Shown piece after piece: positions 37,377-47,639 of a stretch of 64,000 bases of DNA. The stretch's first letter is position 1; each line of letters starts with the position of its first letter. The stretch spans positions 8,496,846-8,560,845 of the forward strand of contig NC_088779.1 of NCBI RefSeq assembly GCF_954871325.1. The letters run 5' to 3'. A program made the translations under genes and the position numbers. The notes under the pieces were generated by a model, which was given only the letters and a program-made list of their open reading frames with translations, ran no database searches and was not told where the DNA came from. Source of the stretch: Gordionus sp. m RMFG-2023 (taxonomy: Eukaryota > Nematomorpha > Gordioida > Chordodea > Parachordodidae).

Positions 37377-38777
37377 TTCCTAATAATAAATAATTAGAAA
37401 GTCAAAATTTTCGATTTTAGTCTAAATGAATATTTAAATTAGAGGTTATATTTATAAATGAAATTGAAGAAATTAACATAATATTCAGTTTTTTATAAAA
37501 CGATGATTGCCGAGTATCACCAAAGGCAAAATTATAAACTGACCAAGAGTTTCTAGAAATAATTTGACCAAGGGTGCAATTGCAGTTAGAGCCATATATT
37601 TCTATTTTGATAAACCCATCAAAATTACTCTGTTTATTGCTGAAAATGGAAAACATTTTTTGTGTTGTTAAAAGAATATCTTTTATATAAGTTAAACTGT
37701 TTCAATAAATCACCAGAGGAGTGCTTCAGACATTAGATGGATTCAGAATGATCCGATGGAATTCATTCAAATTTAATCTGGAAGCATACCAGTGTGCTGT
37801 ATGCCATTCTGATTTAAGCAAATCACTAATCTGGGATTACACCAGTGTGTACTTCGTTTTCATCAAATATTAAATTACTCTTTAACTGAAATTTTTTTAA
37901 TTAATATAAAAAAATGTTTTTCTCAGTCCGATAATTATTTCGACCATTATACTTAGAAATTTTTTATATTAGACATACAGATTGAAATTTTTAGATTTTA
38001 TTCCAATTCTTTTTTAATAACTCAATGATTTAATTTTATAAAAGATGTAACGGGTTAAAAAAAATTGGATCACGTGAAATTCAAAAAAAGGATGCTATCA
38101 ATGTGTTTTATTTTCAAATCTGTTATTCTAAAAAAAAAATTTAAGATTTAAAAAAAATATATTTAAAGGGAATCTAATCAAACAAAGGTAAATATTAAAT
38201 ATGATTATATATAATATAAAAAATATGAGTTATAAAGTATTATATGTCTCGAAAAAACTTGATATTATATTTTAAGTAGGATTTTATCAAACAAATTATT
38301 AAATCAATGCTATAAAGAGTTTAAACTTATATACTTATTTTTAATATAGACTTTATAAAAAATAAAAGTAGGTTCTATCTTAAAGCATCGGTGGAATTCA
38401 AATGTGTTTGCTTCAATGCCCATGTTAAAATGATAAAAAAAAAGATTTTACTTGCATCGAGTATGGTTTTTAATCAATTACCAAGCCGATTAAAATATTT
38501 AGATATATAATTTATAATGTTGAAAACAACATCGTTCTAATATTAATATGGGTGAGTAGAATAATATAAAATAAATCTCTTCTTATTTTTGTGACATATT
38601 TGATTTTCGCAGATAATACAATCAATACCAATCAAAGGATGCCGAGCTTAGTTCTTCTGGCCTTAAATAAACCAAAACTTTCAAAGATTAACAAGATAGA
38701 AATTTGAAACTACTTAAATTATTATAGTTAAATAAATAAAAAAAAAATTTTTGATAAAATTTATTTTATTGTAAATA
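37377..38777. other. Spacer of the inverted duplication, left part
   Basis: Mostly AT-rich. A 79-codon minus frame at 37417-37656 has no known domain. About 37720-37860 contains an imperfect inverted stretch (CATACCAGTGTGCTGTATGC). Only the GNAT exon-1 relic at 38390-38440 is recognisable. Confidence 0.4.
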
Positions 38778-38785
38778 GTTTCAAT

Positions 38786-39214
38786 TGGAGATCTGCAAAG
38801 TTAGGCCTGGCCCGTACCCGGCAGTCCGGCCCGGCCCAAACGGGCTTCGGGCCGGGGGCCTAATTTTATTTAAAATAATCGGGTTCGGGCCGGGCCTAAT
38901 ATTTTTAAAAAAATTTCGCGGGTCGGGTCGGACCTTGGAAATTTTATTAAATATATATAAATTTATCAATTTTATATTGAATTTTTTATGCAAAATAAAA
39001 ATTTTTGATTTAATTTATTGAAACTAAACGCTATATAACATATGTCTTCTATTTTAAGTAATTATAAAAATTAATTTCTATATTTAAATAAATTCGGGTC
39101 TGGCCGGGCCGGTAAATTTTTTTAAAATAACTTTCGGGTTCGGGTCGGGCCTGCAAAACTTTTTAAAAAAAATTCGGGCCGGGCATGAAAAATTAGGCCC
39201 GATGCAGATCACTA
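38786..39214. mobile_element. hAT MITE with GTTTCAAT duplication
   Basis: A perfect 8-bp duplication GTTTCAAT (38778-38785 and 39215-39222) surrounds a 429-bp element that starts TGGAGATCTGCAAAG and ends GATGCAGATCACTA, so its ends are inverted TRGWGATCTGCA. Its interior has GGCCCGGCCC and GGGCCGGGCC blocks at both sides of an AT-rich core. It is the best-preserved copy of the GC-block MITE family in the window and defines that family as hAT. Two open frames (38781-38993 minus and 38785-39021 plus) are composition artefacts. Confidence 0.85.
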
Positions 39215-39282
39215 GTTTCAATAGGTTCATAAATATTAATTGTAAATAGTATTAGTATAATTATATCTTGGGAGGGAGGATG

Positions 39283-39680
39283 TCAAAAAAGGGAGCCGTG
39301 GATGGTGATACAATTAGAGCGGCATATATCAATAGATACACGCTGACGAAGATAGAAGCCTTTCTGTGGGTCACCAGTGATGGCGCGAATTTTTTTAATG
39401 AAGGATTTTAAGAAGGTTAGGACATGATTGCCGAAAAAAACTGTTGTGTGGGATACAATTGGTATGAGATTGCAATTGGTTAGGGAAATGTATTTGTTAA
39501 TTTTAGAGTTTTCCGCTCGCATGAATGAGTTGTTACTAAACGAGGGAGCGAATAGGTGGATGCAAGTGTAATCCCATGCTAAAAGAGTTCCATTACTCCA
39601 AGGTATTAAGGTCAGCCCATCTGGCCGGATACTATTTTCAGTTGAGAGGCCATAGGGTTCGAGTGTTGCGGAGATTTCAA
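39283..39680 (-). pseudogene. C-terminal nuclease-like domain of an RT-bearing LINE-like element
   Basis: The minus strand encodes, in one frame, LEPYGLSTENSIRPDGLTLI, then PWSNGTLLAWDYTCIHLFAP, and later ITGDPQKGFYLRQRVSIDIC. This resembles a domain found at the C-terminus of reverse-transcriptase proteins in many invertebrate genomes (RPDG.T..PW..GR..VWD.T..DT.AP, ...VTGDPR...L.QR.S...QRGN). The RPD...WDxT layout resembles the restriction-like endonuclease of early-branching LINEs. The segment is GC-richer than its flanks. The reverse transcriptase itself is not present. The family name is inferred from memory. Confidence 0.5.
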
Positions 39681-41140
39681 ATATAAAATGGCATAAATTT
39701 TTTTCTTATTATGTATTATAAATTATTTGATAGTTATTAAATAAAAGATAATTCAACCATTTAAAAAAAAAACTTAAGTTGTTATGCAACAGGTTGGAAC
39801 TAAGTAGTTGACGAAATCTAAGATTAGATATAAAAAAACAAATTCGTTTTATTTTTTGTTAAAGGAACAATATTTGCGATAAATATAACTGCAGTTAAAA
39901 GATTGGCAGAACATTTGCTGTAAAAAGGCTTTATCAATGTCAAAACATTTCGGGCTTTATGATCGCTTAAAATCATCAGACATATTTGATATCCAAACTA
40001 CCAATTTCCTAAACAGACATTAAGAGTTATCACTTACGAACCTAATTTTAATCTTTAAAAAATTGATCACCTAAACTGAACCTCTAGTAAGGTATGTGAA
40101 ATAGTTTAAACCTTTCGATGTCCTAACTCTTTAAAAGATTATTAACAATTAGCTTTGAATTTTAATTACAAGTATCAGTAACTATTTTTATACATTTTTT
40201 AAAATATATAGTTTAATGGTCCTAACCCAAGTTAAAGGAAAGAAGTATATTTTCAACCATAAAATCGATTCATTTTTCTTTATATAGAGTTAATTTAATT
40301 AGACAAAAAGGAATTAAGATTTTGATTATATATGGATGACTAAATATAATTTTTTTTTAAAGAATAACATAAAATTTTAGAGATATGCTTCTCACCTCAT
40401 TCTAATAATTTTGTGAGCTGAAAAACTGGGCTCAAACCGAACCGAAAAGATTCGAATTGAATCCGGAAATATATAATTATATAAATAAATTTGCATATTG
40501 ATTTAAAATTAAATTGTTTTTATGGAAAACAAAAAAAAATTATAAGCGCTTGAGGAAAATTAAAAATAGAGCTTATTATCGGGGTAATGATATAACGTAA
40601 GTCAGTGTTATTTTCCAAACTATACAAATTTTATTCAAATACATTAGACCTATTTTTATTATATAGAATGGAAACTTAGTCCAAATCTGTTTATCTATCT
40701 ACTATATACATACCCCATATAGGAGAAATACCTAAGTTAATTTAATAAAAACATCCTGTTTCACTTGAGATTGGACCGAGTTCATAACTAAGTTATTCAA
40801 TAATAAAGGTTTCTAGAATCTAAACCACATGCGCATCTTGAAATTTTTTTTGCATATAATAATAATAATATAAGATATTTTATAATATTATAAAATACAC
40901 ACGAAAATCATAACATTGGACGCCATACATTACCCTTAATAATAATTTAACTCTCAGATTAGCCATCATTCTATCAACCTTGGACACTGTTGGACTAAAT
41001 TTTGGGGACAATATTAGGCTCATGGAGACTGATTCCATATAGCTGCGGAATCCCGAGAGGTTCTGATAAAACATGCATTGATCGCTTTAGCTTCAATTAT
41101 TAAAATTAGTGAATATGTATATATTTTTTTAACATTTCTA

Positions 41141-41230
41141 TAGACATTGTTTCAAACACAATCGGTGCTTTGGGATCTAATGCCCGAGATTTCTTCAAAG
41201 CACTAGGCCAAAGAATGTGAATAATTTTGG
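41141..41230 (+). pseudogene. Second small fragment of the same LINE-like domain
   Basis: The plus strand reads SNTIGALGSNARDFFKALGQ followed by R-M and then I-L-G-D. This fits the segment between the WDxT motif and the VTGDPR motif of the same domain (ETLG..G..A..F...LG.R...VTGD). It is tiny and interrupted, so confidence is modest. The adjacent 64-codon minus frame at 40880-41074 is not explained. Confidence 0.3.
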
Positions 41231-41662
41231 GTGATCTTGAGGGAAGGTTTTTTTTTACCTCCATTAATTTCAATTGAAATATTTAGATTATAAATTCCAA
41301 TATGTACTTAATATCATATTTATAAAAATTATTTGATCTCATTGGGGAAGTGGAGAATTTTTCAAAAAATAATTGAATGTTATGTATTAATAGTATTATA
41401 TTAATATCACCCTATCATTTTCTAATAATAAAAGTTATATCGATAGCCATGCCTCCAAAAAAATTTTATTCCCCTTCCTTAGAATAAGTCTCTGGATATC
41501 ATTACACATAATATTTTATAAAAAACCTAATTTGATTTTATAATATCATTTTTTTAGAAAAAGCTATTTTATTATGTTACTTTTACCCTATATCTTCATA
41601 TTAATTCATTAATAAAAAAAAATGAAACTTTATACTGTGTCAAATTCTGTTTTTATAAATTT

Positions 41663-41668
41663 TTTATT
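41663..41668 (-). terminator. Polyadenylation hexamer, right long GNAT gene
   Basis: The minus strand reads AATAAA in the same GATGACAATAAA context as the left copy, 113 nt after the stop codon. Confidence 0.5.
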
Positions 41669-41780
41669 GTCATCGAACACTATTATATAAAAATTATAAT
41701 TTAAAATAAATCATTTCAATAGAAAAACTAAAAAGATCACAAACAATATACGTATAAATTAATTATAAGGTATAAGTGGA

Positions 41781-43323
41781 TTATAATAAAAATGCTTCGG
41801 AGCTTGTCATTGCAAAAACTTTATCAACCGGTAGAATAATATTATCTTTGGAATACATGCGATACAAGTGGCATTCTAAATCGAGCCCCAAATTGGCTAT
41901 CATATTTTTCACACTTCTCGAATGTATACTTTTATGTTGACTACCTATCATTGTTTTAGGGGAGTATTTTTTGCCAAAACAATCGTCGATAATAGTTATA
42001 TCAAGCAGTGTATTTGGTTCCGTTATGTGACTGAGCAAGTGTCTAAATATCGATTCCGCTATTTTCGGAGAATCCGCGTAGAGGGGTCCTATCGTATTGC
42101 CTTCGAAACGAGGCCTCAACATTCCATAGCCTACTACTTTGCGGGACATTTCGATGTTTTGTTTTTTATCATTGTGTAAATCTTCAGTACACACTATAGT
42201 CACTGTGTGTTCGAAATGGTTAATAGACTCTTCGATAAACTGTTCGCGGGATATCGTGTTAATTTGTGTATCGTATTCGATGAGAGAATGAAGTAGTCCT
42301 TTTTGAAGTTCGACTTCATCGTAAGACATCTTGGTATAGGTATAATTGGAGTTATCTTGAAGAGATAATTTAACTCTGAAGGAATTCATGATTCTCGCGG
42401 TGATTCTTCCATAAAATCTTGACACTTTAAATATTTATTAAGAAATAATTTTACTAAATGTACTATATATAAACGGTCTAATTAAAAATAAAACAGAAAT
42501 ATCTTTTAAATTATTCTTAGTTTTTACAGAGTTATACAAATATCATTAAATATCTTTTAATATTTTTAATTTCACGAGCCTTTTAATCTCTTGCTTTTTA
42601 TTACTTCTAAATGCCAATTTCATTCCTAGTTTTTCATTGGGAACTATCCTGGATTCGACAGCATTTACCCCTAAATTGCGATTTCCAATATAATTTACAC
42701 GAATTTTCCATAATTTTCCGCCTATGCCTTTACATCTATATGGCTTTTTTACAGCGAATAATCCTCCGAAGGCTTGATGCTCGTTCATATTCATCCCAAA
42801 GATCGTACCTAACATAAAATATAAAAAAAATTAGTTTGAATTTATTTTTCAATTTTATACCTATTATCTTTCCCTTTTCGCCAACGGCCACTATCCAACC
42901 GGATGGATAACAATTGTAAAGAGACATCAAATAATCCTGATGAGCGCGATAACCGAATTCCTCGTGCCTCCAGTTGCATATCTCACTTATTTCACTAGGA
43001 TAAGGGTTTCTGATTTCAAATTTTATCGATAGATTCAGACAATTTTCCACTGTTGGAGTTGGTGGATTTATCAATTTTTCGACGACTCTATGAATTGAAA
43101 ATCTGGATTTTTTCGGCTTGATAGGGGGTTGAATATTATCCTCTGCGTACACTAAACCCTTATTATCATTAATCGTATCATTCGCTGTTAAGGAATCTGA
43201 TTCAAGGCTAATATTGGAGGAAGAAATTGATGTATGGTCCGAGATTCCACTGTCTTCCCCTCTTTTTTCATTAAATTTATCACTCAATGTCTGAGCATTA
43301 ATAGCTATGCATTTAAATTCCAT
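41781..43323 (-). CDS. GNAT + YitH-type acetyltransferase, right copy (436 aa)
   Basis: Exons (minus) 42861-43323, 42605-42808 and 41781-42424 join in phase to 436 codons plus stop, with introns of 52 and 180 bp. Domain layout equals the left copy: acetyl-CoA loop YRCKGIGGKLW, then NEKLGM...AFR, then GYGMLRPRFEGNTIGPLYAD. Compared with the left copy, exon 3 differs at only about three or four positions (for example GSQHKS for GSQQSKS), whereas exon 1 differs at about a dozen, mainly between residues 50 and 105. Both copies look functional. Substrate is unknown. Confidence 0.85.
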
Positions 43324-43422
43324 GGAAAATTTAAGTCAAGAATTAAAATTTTTAAAGTGAGTTAAGATAAGTTTAAAGTTTTTTACAAAAGAGTATTATT
43401 TAAAAATTTCTTCAGATTGACC

Positions 43423-43431
43423 CTTTATATA
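43423..43431 (-). promoter_or_regulatory. TATA box of the right long GNAT gene
   Basis: The minus strand reads TATATAAAG, 100 bp upstream of the ATG at 43323, identical in sequence and nearly identical in spacing to the left copy. Confidence 0.5.
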
Positions 43432-45346
43432 TAATCTTTTTTTAAAAATAATTTAATTAATTAATATCTAGTTTTATCTAGATATAATATGGTTAAATAA
43501 AATTAATCCTCTCACCTTTATATTATATTCCTCCCCATACTTTAAAATTTAAATTATAAAATTTCTTAATCGATTCCTGAAAAAATAGACAATAGAAATT
43601 CATAATATGCAAAGAATAAATGTATATATAACGTTTTTTTTACAAATTATAATATAATTATTTCTTATAATCGTTTGACAATTAATCTACAATATATATA
43701 ATAATGATGGAGGGTAAATAAGCAAATAACAGAAATACCATTTAATTTATAAAACTTAATTTTCCAAATATTTATGTCCATTATACTAAGATACAAAAAT
43801 AATAATAAGCTATATAAAATTTATTTTGTTTTGACGAAATTAATTCTTTCAATTAATTATGTTATCATTTTTAATAATCGCTTTATATAAATAAAAAGAA
43901 GGATTTTGAGATTTGCATTTTATTATTTAAAATCATTTTTAAATTCTCTTTTGATTTTTGTTGGATGTAAAAATAATTTATATTATTAAAACTTGTTAAG
44001 GTTTCTAAAAATAAATTTTATGGTAAACAAGGTTGGATATTTTGTTTCTTACAATATTTTAGTGATAGTTTAAAAGGATGATTTAAAAATATTCAGATGA
44101 ATTTGAATCGCTAGTAGAGGCCTATAATCTATAAACTGAATTTTTTTTTCAAGCAGGAAAGCAATAAAATATGTATAGTTCTTTTCATAATAATATTATG
44201 AGAATGTAAAATATTTTGCATAACACTTTAAAATATACATAGGAAAGATCTAGAAATGCTAGACATAAATGGAGATATTGAAACTATTGTACTTTAAATG
44301 AATAATATCCCATTTTTTTAAAGATAAAATATTATACTTTCTACAACAAAAAAAATGTGGAATGATGAGCCACCCCTTAGCTTATTCAAGCTAAAATGCA
44401 TAATTGGAGATAGATTTTTTGAAAAATTTTTAAATTTTTTAGATCCATGATATATGAAAGTTTTTTTATCATTGAAATTAAGTTGTAAACAATTTTCAAT
44501 TATTACAAATTTATTTTATATTTAAAATAATATTACAATAAAATATTTCTGAAATGGAGCTATAGGTATGCGGCCAGATTTCCCTAACTGGTAAAAGGTC
44601 TATTTTACGGCCTAAGATATTTAGAAATTATAACTTTTTATTCAAAAAATGGCTGTTTGTTGAGATAATAACCTTTTGGTTGAAATCTTTCTATTACATA
44701 ATCATTTTGTTACTGTTTGGATTAAGAAATTTAAGTTGGTGTTAGAAGGAAATGAAGTACAGAAGTAAAATTTATATTTAAAAATTTACCGAGTGCCTAA
44801 GGAATAGTAGCTATTCCGTCAGTTCTTAAATCAGAGAGAATATGTAGGTTAACACCAGAAATAGTACCAATAAAAATATATGATGATAGATTTATTGAAG
44901 TGTGAATAAAAAAAGATATGAATTGAAAAGAATTTAAAAATCTGCTTAAATCTATTGGATTTTATCTCACAGTATAAGTGTTCGATTAACTTAGACCAAG
45001 GTTATTTAAAATTAGAGATGTTTATAAAAATTATTTCTAAGAAGGCCTTATATACAATTTATGTTTTAATTTATAGGTTAAAAAATAAATAAATTATATA
45101 ATATCCTGCTTACTAAATTTATTAGTTACATTTGAAATAATTGGCAGAAAAAAAAAATAATCAGAGTAACTTTTTGACAATGATACAATTTTAAAACAAA
45201 CTCAAGGAGTTATAATATAAATGAGGGTAGCTAAGCAAGCTTGCGCATTATTTTTGACCACAATATATAAGATATATTATTTATTTTTATCTTATTCTAT
45301 ATTATATTGAACAACAATTCCATTATAAACGTTACAAATTCTAATA

Positions 45347-46177
45347 CTAAATATGACCATATAAATATTCTGGGAGTGGGTAAATATGTGTCACATAAAA
45401 TATTTTGCTCCAGTTTGTTAAAATAAAATCCATCATTTTTATCTCTAGTTTTTCATCAGAAGCTATTTTGGTTTCAACATCATTGACTACTAAATTGCGA
45501 TCTCCAGTGTGATATAGATGTGTCCTCTTTAATTGTCGATCTATATCATGACATCTGTAAATCCTTTTTACTGCAAATCTAATCTCTAGATCAAAGTTCT
45601 TGTTCATTCCTAATATCTTTTCTTTAATAATAAATAAATAATGAGGAGTTTTTTTAATTGATTTTTAAAAAATGTAAATTTTAAATCATATTATTATTTT
45701 ATAATATAATTTTTTTAATAGCATATTATATACCTAATATTTCCATTTTGGTCACCTACTACAATCAAGAGAGATGGTTTGTAAATGTTAATCAAATAAT
45801 CCAAATGGGCCTTGTAGTCTAATTTCCAATGCATCCTGTTATAACAAATATTTTTTTAGAAATAAAGATTTATATGATACCTCATCAAAACACATGAATT
45901 TTTATTCACGATGGAGCCATAATCCTTAATACTGTCGCTAACCAAAAATATCGGTCTGTAGACTTTTATTTGCTTAGCAAATGATTTGATCTTCTCCTTG
46001 ATATAAACTAAATCACTCCTTAAATCAAATTTATCGATTTCAGTGATTGTTATAATTCATCGAATTTGTAAGAATAAATATGTTTTTGTCGGAAGCTGTC
46101 ACTGTCATTTCCTTTTTCCCCATTACATTTATTAGCATTAAACGCCTGAGAATTTAGTATATATTTTTGTATTCCAT
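45347..46177 (-). pseudogene. Short GNAT paralogue, right-arm copy, broken
   Basis: Mirror of the intact 32792-33665 gene. The start reads M-E-Y-K-N-I-Y followed directly by TAA, and further stops follow in exon 1. Exon 3 begins MNKNFDLEIRFAVKRIYRCH but shifts frame near its end (KMMDFILTNW instead of KMMNFNFNK). The middle exon is still visible around 45770-45840. It probably no longer makes protein, in contrast to the left copy. Confidence 0.7.
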
Positions 46178-46673
46178 CGATAAAACAAATTTTTAGTATG
46201 TATTTAAATATAAATTTTGTAAAATATTAAAAGTATAGTATATTTAAAAAATAAATTATTAGATAATTTTGAGATGAAATACTTAACTTTATATAGTCAT
46301 TTTTTATAAAAAATAATTACAATTTTTTAATATCTAGTTTATTCGAGATATAAATGATCATATTATAATAAAGTATATATAATCATGACACCTTTGTCCG
46401 AGTTCCAGTTACAATTAACCATCAATTGTTTTCTTGAAAATGAAACACTTAAATGAAATAAATATAAATATTAATTAAGAATCCTTTAAATTCAATTTCA
46501 CACTTTTTTATTGTTTGCATCATTAAGAATACTAACCAGTATATCTGATATCTATCAATTGAAAATTCATTTGTCATTTAAATTTACCTTTTAATCTTTA
46601 CTAATTATTTTATAAATTTTAATAGTAAATAAATACTTCAAATTTAATTTTAAAGCGATAATATCTATTTTCA

Positions 46674-47356
46674 CATACATATCCATAATTTTGTGAAGGA
46701 AGGGGATGGGGGAGGTGGGTTTGAGCATTAGAGGTCTGCAATGGATTGACCTGTTTTATTAAATATTTTAAACACTGGGCAGATGGCGGGCAGGTTAAAA
46801 ATATATTTAAAGTAATGGGCATGTGGGGGCGGTTGTATTTTTAATATTTTTTAGGTGAAATGAGCAGAACAGACTTAAAAATATTAAAAATAATAGGTTT
46901 TTTTTCTTATATTATATATGTTTAATTAAATATACTTTAAAGTCAATAAATAAAAAGAAGCGGAGGGGGTATATTTTTTAAAAAATGTTGTAAATTGGCT
47001 GTCTAAAAAAATTCAAAACAAAGAGTGGGCGGGCCTTTTGGTTAGAACCCCGCCCATTGTAGACCACTAGGAAGCACTATTAGGTTGGTTTTCTCCGCAT
47101 AAATTTCATTTGAGATATTTATCATAATTTAATTTTGATTTTTATAGCAATTTTGGGTTTTCACTTTTTTTTTACTTGCTCGTTTTTTCTAAAAATTTTG
47201 AATTATAGTCATTATAAAGTTATTACCTAATACTGATATAATATATTGCATGCATTTTTTGGGTAGAGGGGATGGGGATGTATAGGGAGGAAATATTTAT
47301 TAAAAAGAGGTAAATTTCCATGAGAAATGGGAACCCTCCCTTTGGTTAGGCGCCTG
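46674..47356. mobile_element. hAT relic shared by both arms (right copy)
   Basis: On the minus strand it begins CAGGCGCCTAACCAAAGGGA, a good CAGGCGC-type hAT end, preceded by TGCAAAGA. The other end is ATTATGGATATGTATG. The left-arm counterpart is 31493-32270. A MITE is nested at 46729-47069. Confidence 0.5.
46729..47069. mobile_element. hAT MITE, TAGAGGTCTGCAATG ends (right arm copy)
   Basis: Starts TAGAGGTCTGCAATGGATTG and ends CCATTGTAGACCACTA. GGGCGG/CCGCCC blocks lie near both ends. It is shorter than the left-arm copy (404 bp versus about 341) because of internal deletions. Confidence 0.7.
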
Positions 47357-47639
47357 TCTTTGCATATAATAAGTATCATCCATCTAATTTTCCTTAAGGT
47401 TTTTCCTTTATAGAGAAATATCTAACATGTTTACTTCGAATAATTTTTCATTCGGTCTTCCATTTAAAGCTAAAGTGGTCTGATTTAATTTTATATAATT
47501 TCAGAGTGAAATACTCACAAAATCGCAACGCTTTGTATGCATCAAGCATACCACTCGGTAATATTAATCTATTTGAAGTTAAAATGTTTATTTATTTTAT
47601 TTATAGAAGCTGGCTATCATTCATCATGTTTTAAATCAG

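Larger units (their letters stand above)
38390..39960 (+). pseudogene. Scattered relic of a further GNAT paralogue
   Basis: At 38390-38440 the plus strand reads V-E-F-K-C-V-C-F-N-A-H-V, the start of this gene family with its ATG changed to GTG. At about 39904-39955 it reads RTFAVKRLYQCQNISG, the exon-3 motif (FAVKRTYRCQDI in the short paralogue). The two pieces are in the right order and on the same strand. Between them lie the MITE at 38786-39214 and a LINE fragment at 39283-39680, so the copy was broken up by insertions. Confidence 0.55.
41630..47625 (-). repeat. Right arm of the 6-kb inverted duplication
   Basis: Mirror image of 31225-37376. Both long GNAT genes point toward the spacer (convergent). 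The outer boundary falls at GAAGCTGGCTATCATTCATC, where similarity with the left arm ends near GATGGTAGCCAGCTTC. Immediately beyond it a further partial copy of the short-paralogue segment begins. Confidence 0.85.

Noticed and set aside
38781-39021. Overlapping ORFs on both strands rich in Gly, Pro and Arg
   Set aside because: They run through the GGCCCGG blocks of the hAT MITE and out into flanking DNA; composition artefact.
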